From: Lophius americanus
Lineage: Eukaryota; Chordata; Actinopteri; Lophiiformes; Lophiidae
Length of the DNA: 64,000 nucleotides
Direction of reading: 5' to 3'
Assembly: GCA_037951165.1 (NCBI GenBank)
Contig: JBBDHG010000105.1
Location: 172,001-236,000 of the forward strand
Under the pieces are notes generated by a model, which saw only the letters and a list, made by a program, of their open reading frames with translations, was not told where the DNA came from and did not search any database. Shown here in pieces: positions 50,101-61,600 of this stretch. The translations under genes and the position numbers were made by a program. Positions within the stretch are counted from its first letter, which is position 1, and each line of letters begins with the position of its first letter.

Positions 50101-50654
50101 ACTCTATGTGGCCGGGTTTGATCCCTATGTGGCTGGGCTTGACCCTGATGTGGCTGGGTTTGACCCCTTTGTGGCTGTGTTTCGACCCCTTTTTGGATGG
50201 GTTTGAACCCTATGTGGCTGAGTATTATAATTTGTGGCTGGGTTTGACCCCATTGTGGCGGGGGTTGACCCTGTTGTGGCCTGCTTTGACCCCTTTGTGG
50301 CTATTTTTTACCCCTTTTTGGATGGGTTTGAACCCTATGTCGGTGCGTTTGAACTCTATGTCGCCGGGTTGGACCCCTTTGTGGCTGGGCTTGACCCTGA
50401 TGTGGCTGGGTTTGACCCCTTTGTGGCTGGGTTTGACCCCTTTTTGGATGGGTTTGAACCCTATATGGCTGAGTATAATCCTCAGTGGCTGGGTTTGACC
50501 CCTTTGTGGCTAGGTTTGAACTCTTTGTGGCTGGGATTGACCACTTTTTGGTTGAGTTTGACGAGTATATGGTTGGGTTTGACCCCTTTTTGGATGGGTT
50601 TGAACCCTATGTGGCTGAGTTTAATCCTTTGTGGCTGGGTTTGACCCCATTGTG
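47188..50654. repeat. 1,379-bp higher-order repeat, about 2.5 nearly identical copies
   Basis: Copies are 47188-48566, 48567-49945 and a partial 49946-50654, at a constant offset of 1,379 bp. The only clear difference I noticed is one base (CTGATGTGG near 48182 versus CTGATTTGG near 49561). Each copy carries TTGATCCCTATG, TTTCGACCCC, CTATTTTTTACCCC and GTCGCCGGGTTGG monomers, and two GGTAGCTGGG changes mark copy ends (48540, 49919). Very recent tandem amplification is the simplest reading. Confidence 0.9.
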
Positions 50655-50880
50655 GCTGGGGTTGACCCTGATGTGGCTGGGTTTGACCCCTTTGTGGCTG
50701 GGTTTGAACCCTTTTTGGATGGGTTTGAACCCTATGTGGCTGAGTTTAATCCTTTGTGGCTGGGTTTGACCCCATTGTGGCTGGGGTTGACCCTGATGTG
50801 GCTGGGTTTGACCCCTTTGTGGCTGGGTTTGAACCCTTTTTGGATGGGTTTGAACCCTATATGGCTGAGTATAATCCTTT
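50631..50880. repeat. 125-bp higher-order repeat, two copies
   Basis: 50631-50755 is repeated at 50756-50880 (five 21-bp monomers plus one 20-bp TAATCC monomer). The copies differ at TATGTGG versus TATATGG and TTTAATCC versus TATAATCC near the right end. A 125-bp step also relates block A segments (2251/2376, 5198/5323, 9436/9561, 11043/11168), so this short unit is shared by both families. Confidence 0.8.
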
Positions 50881-51459
50881 GTGGCTGGGTTTGAACCCTT
50901 TTTGGATGGTTTTGAACCCTATGTCGGTTCGTTTGAACTCTATGTGGCCGGGTTTGATCCCTATGTGGCTGGGCTTGACCCTGATGTGGCTGGGTTTGAC
51001 CCCTTTGTGGCTGTGTTTCGACCCCTTTTTGGATGGGTTTGAACCCTATATGGCTGAGTATTATAATTTGTGGCTGGGTTTGACCCCATTGTGGCGGGGT
51101 TTGACCCTGTTGTGGCCTGCTTTGACCCCTTTGTGGCTATTTTTTACCCCTTTTTGGATGGGTTTGAACCCCATGTCGGTGCGTTTGAACTCTATGTCGC
51201 CGGGTTGGACCCCTATGTGGCTGGGCTTGACCCTGATGTGGCTGGGTTTGACCCCTTTTTGGCTGGGTTTGACCCCTTTTTGGATGGGTTTGAACCCTAT
51301 TTGGCTGAGTATAATCCTCAGTGGCTGGGTTTGACCCCTTTGTGGCTAGGTTTGAACTCTTTGTGGCTGGGATTGACCACTTTTTGGTTGAGTTTGACGA
51401 GTATATGGTTGGGTTTAACCCCATTTTGGCTGGGTTTGAACCCTATCTGGCTGGGTTAG

Positions 51460-51517
51460 AACCCTATATAAATGAGTTTGAACCCCAAGTGGCTTATTCT
51501 GTACTCTATGTGGCCGG
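51460..51517. repeat. Diverged AT-richer monomer group, block B copy 3
   Basis: Reads TATATAAATGAG, one base different from the copies near 44381 and 55610; otherwise it has the block B form with CTGTACTC. Confidence 0.78.
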
Positions 51518-51661
51518 GTTTGAACCCTATGTGGCTGGGGTTGACCCTGATGTGGCTGGGTTTGACCACTTTGTGGCTGGGTTTGAACCCTTTTTGGATG
51601 GGTTTGAACCCTATGTGGCTGAGTTTAATCCTTTGTGGCTGGGTTTGACCCCATTGTGGCT

Positions 51662-52080
51662 GGAATTTTCACTTATGCGGCTGGGTTTGACTCCAATATG
51701 TCTGGGTTTGACCCCTATGTGGCTGGGTTTGACCACTTTGTGGCTGGGTTTGACCCCATTGTGGGTGGGATTGACACTTATGCGGCTGGGTTTGACTCCA
51801 ATATGTCTGGGTTTGACCCTTATGTGGCTGGGTTTGACCACTTTGTGGCTGGGTTTGACCCCATTGTGGCTGGGATTGACACTTATGCGGCTGGGTTTGA
51901 CTCCAATATGTCTGGGTTTGACCCTTATGTGGCTGGGTTTGACCACTTTGTGGCTGGGTTTGACCCCATTGTGGGTGGGATTGACACTTATGCGGCTGGG
52001 TTTGACTCCAATATGTCTGGGTTTGACCCTTATTTGGCTGGGTTTGACCACTTTGTGGCTGGGTTTGAACCCTTTTTGGA
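51662..52080. repeat. 105-bp pentamer repeat, four copies, first with GGAATTTTCAC
   Basis: The first copy starts GGAATTTTCAC at 51662, then GGATTGACAC at 51767, 51872 and 51977, a constant 105-bp period. The copies alternate GTGGGTGGG and GTGGCTGGG before GATTGACAC, as in the 46.4-46.9 kb array, so the two arrays probably share a dimeric ancestor of about 210 bp (inference). Confidence 0.85.
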
Positions 52081-53259
52081 TGGGTTTGAACCCTATGTGG
52101 CTGAGTTTAATCCTTTGTGGCTGGGTTTGACCCCATTGTGGCTGGAATTTTCACTTATGCGGCTGGGTTTGACTCCAATATGTCTGGGTTTGACCCTTAT
52201 GTGGCTGGGTTTGACCACTTTGTGGCTGGGTTTGAACCCTTTTTGGATGGGTTTGAACCCTATGTGGCTGAGTTTAATCCTTTGTGGCTGGGTTTGACCC
52301 CATTGTGGCTGGAATTTTCACTTATGCGGCTGGGTTTGACTCCAATATGTCTGGGTTTGACCCTTATGTGGCTGGGTTTGACCACTTTGTGGCTGGGTTT
52401 GACCCCCATGTGGGTGGGATTGACACTTATGCGGCTGGGTTTGACTCCAATATGTCTGGGTTTGACCCTTATTTGGCTGGGTTTGACCACTTTGTGGCTG
52501 GGTTTGAACCCTTTTTGGATGGGTTTGAACCCTATGTGGCTGAGTTTAATCCTTTGTGGCTGGGTTTGACCCCATTGTGGCTGGGGTTGACCCTGATGTG
52601 GCTGGGTTTGACCCCTTTGTGGCTGGGTTTGAACCCTTTTTGGATGGGTTTGAACCCTATATGGCTGAGTATAATCCTTTGTGGCTGGGTTTGAACCCTT
52701 TTTGGATGGTTTTGAACCCTATGTCGGTGCGTTTGAACTCTATGTGGCCGGGTTTGATCCCTATGTGGCTGGGCTTGACCCTGATGTGGCTGGGTTTGAC
52801 CCCTTTGTGGCTGTGTTTCGACCCCTTTTTGGATGGGTTTGAACCCTATATGGCTGAGTATTATAATTTGTGGCTGGGTTTGACCCCATTGTGGCGGGGT
52901 TTGACCCTGTTGTGGCCTGCTTTGACCCCTTTGTGGCTATTTTTTACCCCTTTTTGGATGGGTTTGAACCCCATGTCGGTGCGTTTGAACTCTATGTCGC
53001 CGGGTTGGACCCCTATGTGGCTGGGCTTGACCCTGATGTGGCTGGGTTTGACCCCTTTTTGGCTGGGTTTGACCCCTTTTTGGATGGGTTTGAACCCTAT
53101 TTGGCTGAGTATAATCCTCAGTGGCTGGGTTTGACCCCTTTGTGGCTAGGTTTGAACTCTTTGTGGCTGGGATTGACCACTTTTTGGTTGAGTTTGACGA
53201 GTATATGGTTGGGTTTAACCCCATTTTGGCTGGGTTTGAACCCTATCTGGCTGGGTTAG

Positions 53260-53317
53260 AACCCTATATAAATGAGTTTGAACCCCAAGTGGCTTATTCT
53301 GTACTCTATGTGGCCGG
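53260..53317. repeat. Diverged AT-richer monomer group, block B copy 4
   Basis: Partner of the group near 51460 at offset 1800, with the same TATATAAATGAG change. Confidence 0.78.
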
Positions 53318-55602
53318 GTTTGAACCCTATGTGGCTGGGGTTGACCCTGATGTGGCTGGGTTTGACCACTTTGTGGCTGGGTTTGAACCCTTTTTGGATG
53401 GGTTTGAACCCTATGTGGCTGAGTTTAATCCTTTGTGGCTGGGTTTGACCCCATTGTGGCTGGAATTTTCACTTATGCGGCTGGGTTTGACTCCAATATG
53501 TCTGGGTTTGACCCCTATGTGGCTGGGTTTGACCACTTTGTGGCTGGGTTTGACCCCATTGTGGGTGGGATTGACACTTATGCGGCTGGGTTTGACTCCA
53601 ATATGTCTGGGTTTGACCCTTATTTGGCTGGGTTTGACCACATTGTGCCTGGGTTTGAACCCTTTTTGGATGGGTTTGAACCCTATGTGGCTGAGTTTAA
53701 TCCTTTGTGGCTGGGTTTGACCCCATTGTGGCTGGGGTTGACCCTGATGTGGCTGGGTTTGACCCCTTTGTGGCTGGGTTTGAACCCTTTTTGGATGGGT
53801 TTGAACCCTATGTGGCTGAGTATAATCCTTTGTGGCTGGGTTTGAACCCTTTTTGGATGGTTTTGAACCCTATGTCGGTGCGTTTGAACTCTATGTGGCC
53901 GGGTTTGATCCCTATGTGGCTGGGCTTGACCCTGATGTTGCTGGGTTTGACCCCTTTGTGGCCGTGTTTCGACCCCTTTTTGGATGGGTTTGAAACCTAT
54001 GTGGATGAGTATTATACTTTGTGGCTGGGTTTGACCCCATTGTGGCTGGGCTTGACCCTGATGTGGCTGGGTTTGACCCCTTTGTGGCTGGGTTTGAACC
54101 TTATGTGGCTGAGTATTATACTTGGTGGCTGGGTTTGACCCCATTGTGGCGGGCGTTGACCCTGATGTGGCTGGGTTTGACCCCTTTGTGGCTGGGTTTG
54201 GCCCCTTTTTGGATGGGTTTGAACCCTATGTGGCTGAGTTTAATCCTGTGTGGCTGGGTTTGACCCCATTGTGGCTGGGATTGACACTTATGCGGCTGGG
54301 TTTGACCCCAATATGTCTGGGTTTGACCCTTATGTCGGTGGGTTTGAACTCTATGTGGCTGGGTTTGACCCCATTGTGGGTGGGATTGACACTTATGCGG
54401 CTGGGTTTGACTCCAATATGTCTGGGTTTGACCCTTATGTGGCTGGGTTTGACCACTTTGTGGCTGGGTTTGACCCCCATGTGGGTGGGATTGACACTTA
54501 TGCGGCTGGGTTTGACTCCAATATGTCTGGGTTTGACCCTTATTTGGCTGGGTTTGACCACTTTGTGGCTGGGTTTGAACCCTTTTTGGATGGGTTTGAA
54601 CCCTATGTGGCTGAGTTTAATCCTTTGTGGCTGGGTTTGACCCCATTGTGGCTGGAATTTTCACTTATGCGGCTGGGTTTGACCCCAATATGTCTGGGTT
54701 TGACCCTTATGTGGCTGGGTTTGACCACTTTGTGGCTGGGTTTGACCCCCATGTGGGTGGGATTGACACTTATGCGGCTGGGTTTGACTCCAATATGTCT
54801 GGGTTTGACCCTTATTTGGCTGGGTTTGACCACTTTGTGGCTGGGTTTGAACCCTTTTTGGATGGGTTTGAACCCTATGTGGCTGAGTTTAATCCTTTGT
54901 GGCTGGGTTTGACCCCATTGTGGCTGGGGTTGACCCTGATGTGGCTGGGTTTGACCCCTTTGTGGCTGGGTTTGAACCCTTTTTGGATGGGTTTGAACCC
55001 TATGTGGCTGAGTATAATCCTTTGTGGCTGGGTTTGAACCCTTTTTGGATGGTTTTGAACCCTATGTCGGTGCGTTTGAACTCTATGTGGCCGGGTTTGA
55101 TCCCTATGTGGCTGGGCTTGACCCTGATGTGGCTGGGTTTGACCCCTTTGTGGCTGTGTTTCGACACCTTTTTGGATGGGTTTGAACCCTATGTGGCTGA
55201 GTATTATAATTTGTGGCTGGGTTTGACCCCATTGTGGCGGGGGTTGACCCTGTTGTGGCCTGCTTTGACCCCTTTGTGGCTGGTTGTTACCCCTTTTTGG
55301 ATGGGTTTGAACCCTATGTCGGTGCGTTTGAACTCTATGTCGCCGGGTTGGACCCCTATGTGGCTGGGCTTGACCCTGATGTGGCTGGGTTTGACCCCTT
55401 TGTGGCTGGGTTTGACCCCTCTTTGGATGGGTTTGAACCCTATGTGGCTGAGTATAATCCTCAGTGGCTGGGTTTGACCCCTTTGTGGCTAGGTTTGAAC
55501 TCTTTGTGGCTGGGATTGACCACTTTGTGGTTGAGTTTGACGAGTATATGGTTGGGTTTAACCCCATTTTGGCTGGGTTTGAACCCTATCAGGCTGGGTT
55601 AG

Positions 55603-55660
55603 AACCCTATATAACTGAGTTTGAACCCCAAGTGGCTTATTCTGTACTCTATGTGGCCGG
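55603..55660. repeat. Diverged AT-richer monomer group, block B copy 5
   Basis: Partner of the group near 44373 at offset 11230. The monomer before it reads CCCTATCAGGC where the other reads CCCTATCTGGC. Confidence 0.78.
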
Positions 55661-56238
55661 GTTTGACCCCTATGTGGCTGGGGTTGACCCTGATGTGGCT
55701 GGGTTTGACCCCTTTGTGGCTGGGTTTGAACTCTTTTTGGATGGGTCTGAACCCTATGTGGCTGAGTATAATCCATCGTGGCTGGGTTTGACACCATTGT
55801 GGCTGGGGTTGACCCTGATGTGGCTGGGTTTGACCCCTTTGTGGCTGGATTTGACGTCTTTTTGGACGGGTTTGAACCCTATGTGGCTGAGTTTAATCCT
55901 GTGTGGCTGGGTTTGACCCCATTGTGGCTGGGATTGACACTTATGCGGCTGGGTTTAACCCCAATATGTCTGGGTTTGACCCTTATGTCGGTGGGTTTGA
56001 ACTCTATGTGGCTGGGTTTGACCCCTATGTGGCTGGGCTTGACCCTGATGTGGCTGGGTTTGACCCCTTTGTGGCTGGGTTTGAACCTTATGTGGCTGAG
56101 TATTATACTTGGTGGCTGGGTTTGACCCCATTGTGGCGGGGGTTGACCCTGATGTGGCTGGGTTTAACCCCTTTGTGACTGGGTTTGACCCCTTTTTGGA
56201 TGGGTTTGAACCCTATGTGGCTGAGTTTAATCCTTTGT

Positions 56239-58619
56239 GGCTGGGTTTGACTCCAATATGTCTGGGTTTGACCCTTATGTGGCTGGGTTTGACCACTTTG
56301 TGGCTGGGTTTGACCCCATTGTGGCTGGGATTGACACTTATGCGGCTGGGTTTGACTCCAATATGTCTGGGTATGACCCTTATTTGGCTGGGTTTGAACC
56401 CTATGTGGCTGGGTTTGAACTCTTTGTGGCTGGGATTGACCACTTTGTGGTTGAGTTTGCTGAGTATATGGCTGGGTTTGACCCCATTTTGGCTGGGTTT
56501 GACCCCTATTTGGATGGGTTTGAACCCTATGTGGCTGAGTTTAATCCTGTGTGGATAGGTTTGACCCCATTGTGGCTGGGGTTGACCCCTTTGTGGCTGG
56601 GTTTGAACCCTTTTTGGATGGTTTTGAACCCTATGTGGCTGAGTATAATCCTTTGTGGCTGGGTTTGACCCCATTGTGGCTGGGGTTGACCCTGATATGG
56701 CTGGGTTTGACCCCTTTGTGGCTGGGTTTTACCCCTTTTTGGATGTGTCTGAACCCCTTGTCGGTGCGTTTCAACTCTATGTGGCCGGGTTTGACTCCTA
56801 TGTGGCTGGGCTTGACCCTGATGTGGCTGGGTTTGACCCCTTTGTGGCTGGATTTGACCCCTTTTTGGATGGGTTTGAACCCTATTTGGCTGAGTATAAT
56901 CCTCAATGGCTGGGTTTGACCCCTTTGTGGCTGGGTTTGATCCCTATGTGGCTGGGCTTGACCCCTTTTTGGCTGGGTTTGACCCCTTTTTTGGATGGGT
57001 TTGAACCCTATGTGGCTGAGTATAATCCATCGTGGCTGGGTTTGACACCATTGTGGCTGGGGTTGACCCTGATCTGGCTGGGTTTGACCCCTTTGTGGCT
57101 GGGTTTCGACCCCTTTCTGGATGGGTTTGAACCTTATGTGGCTGAGTATTATACTTGGTGGCTGGGTTTGACCCCATTGTGGCGGGGGTTGACCCTGATG
57201 TGGCTGGGTTTGACCCCTTTGTGGCTGGGTTTGACCCCTTTTTGGATGGGTTTGAACCCTATGTGGCTGAGTTTAATCCTTTGTGGCTGGGTTTGACCCC
57301 ATTGTGGCTGGGATTGACACTTATGCGGCTGGGTTTGACTCCAATATGTCTGGGTTTGACCCTTATGTGGCTGGGTTTGACCACTTTGTGGCTGGGTTTG
57401 ACCCCATTGTGGGTGGGATTGACACTTATGCGGCTGGGTTTGACTCCAATATGTCTGGGTTTGACCCTTATTTGGCTGGGTTTGACCACTTTGTGGCTGG
57501 GTTTGACCCCTTTGTGGCTGGGTTTGGCCCCTTTTTGGATGGGTTTGAACCCTATGTGGCTGAGTTTAATCCTGTGTTGCTGGGATTGACCCCATTGTGG
57601 CTGGGATTGACACCTATGCGGCTGGGTTTGACCCCAATATGTCTGGGTTTGACCCTTATGTCGGTGGGTTTGAACTCTATGTGGCTGGGTTTGACCCCAT
57701 TGTGGCTGGGATTGACACTTATGCGGCTGGGTTTGACTCCAATATGTCTGGGTTTGACCCTTATGTGGCTGGGTTTGACCACTTTGTGGCTGGGTTTGAC
57801 CCCATTGTGGCTGGGATTGACACTTATGCGGCTGGGTTTGACTCCAATATGTCTGGGTATGACCCTTATTTGGCTGGGTTTGAACCCTATGTGGCTGGGT
57901 TTTAACTCTTTGTGGCTGGGATTGACCACTTTGTGGTTGAGTTTGATGAGTATATGGCTGGGTTTGACCCCATTTTGGCTGGGTTTGACCCCTTTTTGGA
58001 TGGGTTTGAACCCTATGTGGCTGAGTTTAATCCTTTGTGGATAGGTTTGACCCCATTGTGGCTGGGGTTGACCCCTTTGTGGCTGGGTTTGAACCCTTTT
58101 TGGATGGTTTTGAACCCTATGTGGCTGAGTATAATCCTTTGTGGCTGGGTTTGACCCCATTGTGGCTGGGGTTGACCCTGATATGGCTGGGTTTGACCCC
58201 TTTGTGGCTTGGTTTTACCCCTTTTTGGATGTGTTTGAACCCCTTGTCGGTGCGTTTCAACTCTATGTGGCCGGGTTTGACTCCTATGTGGCTGGGCTTG
58301 ACCCTGATGTGGCTGGGTTTGAGCCCTTTGTGGCTGGATTTGACCCCTTTTTGGATGGGTTTGAACCCTATTTGGCTGAGTATAATCCTCAATGGCTGGG
58401 TTTGACCCCTTTGTGGCTGGGTTTGATCCCTATGTGGCTGGGCTTGACCCCTTTTTGGCTGGGTTTGACCCCTTTTTTGGATGGGTTTGAACCCTATGTG
58501 GCTGAGTATAATCCATCGTGGCTGGGTTTGACACCATTGTGGCTGGGGTTGACCCTGATCTGGCTGGGTTTGACCCCTTTGTGGCTGGGTTTCGACCCCT
58601 TTCTGGATGGGTTTGAACC
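56239..58619. repeat. Duplication, 1,486-bp offset (56239-57133 and 57725-58619)
   Basis: About 895 bp recurs at offset 1486. Both copies carry GGATGTGTTTGAACCCCTTG or its GTGTCTG variant, GTGCGTTTCAAC, CCTCAATGG and TTTCGACCCCTTTCTGG. Differences include GAGTTTGCTGAG versus GAGTTTGATGAG near 56460/57946 and GGGTTTGAACTC versus GGGTTTTAACTC near 56416/57902, the latter making a stop in one frame. Confidence 0.8.
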
Positions 58620-58647
58620 CTATGTGGCTGAGTATAATCCATCGTGG

Positions 58648-61600
58648 CTGGGTTTGACCCCTTTGTGGCTGGGTTTCGACCCCTTTCTGGATGGGTTTGA
58701 ACCTTATGTGGCTGAGTATAATCCTCAATGGCTGGGTTTGACCCTGATGTGGCTGGGTTTGACCCCTTTTTGGCTGGGTTTGACCCTGATGTGGCTGGGT
58801 TTGACCCCTTTTTGGCTGGGTTTGACCCCTTTTTTGGATGGGTTTGAACCCTATGTGGCTGAGTATAATCCATCGTGGCTGGGTTTGACCCCTTTGTGGC
58901 TGGGTTTCGACCCCTTTCTGGATGGGTTTGAACCTTATGTGGCTGAGTATTATACTTGGTGGCCGGGTTTGACCCCATTGTGGCGGGGGTTGACCCTGAT
59001 GTGGCTGGGTTTGACCCCTTTGTGGCTGGGTTTGACCCCTTTTTGGATGGGTTTGAACCCTATGTGGCTGAGTTTAATCCTTTGTGGCTGGGTTTGACCC
59101 CATTGTGGCTGGGATTGACACTTATGCGGCTGGGTTTGACTCCAATATGTCTGGGTTTGACCCTTATGTGGCTGGGTTTGACCACTTTGTGGCTGGGTTT
59201 GACCCCATTGTGGGTGGGATTGACACTTATGCGGCTGGGTTTGACTCCAATATGTCTGGGTTTGACCCTTATTTGGCTGGGTTTGACCCGTTTGTGGCTG
59301 GGTTTGAACCCTTTTTGGATGGGTTTGAACCCTATGTGGCTGAGTTTAATCCTTTGTGGCTGGGTTTGACCCCATTGTGGCTGGGGTTGACCCTGATGTG
59401 GCTGGGTTTGACCCCTTTGTGGCTGGGTTTGAACCCTTTTTGGATGGGTTTGAACCCTATGTGGCTGAGTATAATCCTTTGTAGCTGGGTTTGAACCCTT
59501 TTTGGATGGTTTTGAACCCTATGTCGGTGCGTTTGAACTCTATGTGGCCGGGTTTGATCCCTATGTGGCTGGGCTTGACCCTGATGTTGCTGGGTTTGAC
59601 CCCTTTGTGGCTGTGTTTCGACCCCTTTTTGGATGGGTTTGAAACCTATGTGGCTGAGTATTATACTTTGTGGCTGGGTTTGACCCCATTGTGGCTGGGC
59701 TTGACCCTGATGTGGCTGGGTTTGACCCCTTTGTGGCTGGGTTTGAACCTTATGTGGCTGAGTATTATACTTGGTGGCTGGGTTTGACCCCATTGTGGCG
59801 GGGGTTGACCCTGATGTGGCTGGGTTTGACCCTTTTGTGGCTGGGTTTGGCCCCTTTTCGGATGGGTTTGAACCCTATGTGGCTGAGTTTAATCCTGTGT
59901 GGCTGGGTTTGACCCCATTGTGGCTGGGATTGACACTTATGCGGCTGGGTTTGACCCCAATATGTCTGGGTTTGACCCTTATGTCGGTGGGTTTGAACTC
60001 TATGTGGCTGGGTTTGACCCCATTGTGGCTGGGATTGACACTTATGCGGCTGGGTTTGACTCCAATATGTCTGGGTTTGACCCTTATGTGGCTGGGATTG
60101 ACTCCAATACGTCTGGGTATGACCCTTATTTGGCTGGGTTTGAACCCTATGTGGCTGGGTTTGAACTCTTTGTGGCTGGGATTGACCACTTTGTGGCTGG
60201 GTTTGAACCCTTTTTGGATGGTTTTGAACCCTATGTGGCTGAGTATAATCCTTTGTGGCTGGGTTTGACCCCATTGTGGCTGGGGTTGACCCCTTTGTGG
60301 CTGGGTTTGAACCCTTTTTGGATGGTTTTGAACCCTATGTGGCTGAGTATAATCCTTTGTGGCTGGGTTTGACCCCATTGTGGCTGGGGTTGACCCTGAT
60401 ATGGCTGGGTTTGACCCCTTTGTGGCTGGGTTTTACCCCTTTTTGGATGGGTTTGAACCCTATGTGGCTGAGTATAATCCTCAATGGCTGGGTTTGACCC
60501 TGATGTGGCTGGGTTTGACCCCTTTTTGGCTGGGTTTGACCCCTTTTTTGGATGGGTTTGAACCCTATGTGGCTGAGTATAATCCATCGTGGCTGGGTTT
60601 GACCCCTTTGTGGCTGGGTTTCGACCCCTTTCTGGATGGGTTTGAACCTTATGTGGCTGAGTATTATACTTGGTGGCTGGGTTTGACCCCATTGTGGCGG
60701 GGGTTGACCCTGATGTGGCTGGGTTTGACCCTTTTGTGGCTGGGTTTGACCCCTTTTTGGATGGGTTTGAACCCTATGTGGCTGAGTTTAATCCTTTGTG
60801 GCTGAGTATTATACTTGGTGGCTGGGTTTGACCCCATTGTGGCGGGGGTTGCCCCTTTGTGGCTGGGTTTGACCCCTTTTTGGATGGGTTTGAACCCTAT
60901 GTGGCTGAGTTTAATCCTTTGTGGCTGGGTTTGACCCCATTGTGGCTGGGATTGACACTTATGCGGCTGGGTTTGACTCCAATATGTCTGGGTTTGACCC
61001 TTATGTGGCTGGGTTTGACCACTTTGTGGCTGGGTTTGACCCCATTGTGGGTGGGATTGACACTTATGCGGCTGGGTTTGACTCCAATATGTCTGGGTTT
61101 GACCCTCATTTGGCTGGGTTTGACCACTTTGTGGCTGGGTTTGAACCCTTTTTGGATGGGTTTGAACCCTATGTGGCTGAGTTTAATCCTTTGTGGCTGG
61201 GTTTGACCCCATTGTGGCTGGAATTTTCACTTATGCGGCTGGGTTTGACTCCAATATGTCTGGGTTTGACCCTTATGTGGCTGGGTTTGACCACTTTGTG
61301 GCTGGGTTTGACCCCCATGTGGGTGGGATTGACACTTATGCGGCTGGGTTTGACTCCAATATGTCTGGGTTTGACCCTTATTTGGCTGGGTTTGACCACT
61401 TTGTGGCTGGGTTTGAACCCTTTTTGGATGGGTTTGAACCCTATGTGGCTGAGTTTAATCCTTTGTGGCTGGGTTTGACCCCATTGTGGCTGGGGTTGAC
61501 CCTGATGTGGCTGGGTTTGACCCCTTTGTGGCTGGGTTTGAACCCTTTTTGGATGGGTTTGAACCCTATGTGGCTGAGTATAATCCTTTGTGGCTGGGTT

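Larger units (their letters stand above)
50690..53623. repeat. Tandem duplication, 1,800-bp offset (50690-51823 and 52490-53623)
   Basis: About 1,134 bp recurs at a constant 1,800-bp offset. The one difference I saw is GTCGGTTCG near 50932 against GTCGGTGCG near 52732. Shared private marks are ACCCCATGTCGG, CTATTTTTTACC and TATATAAATGAG. The sequence between the copies (51824-52489) is pentamer and GGAATTTTCAC material. Confidence 0.85.
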
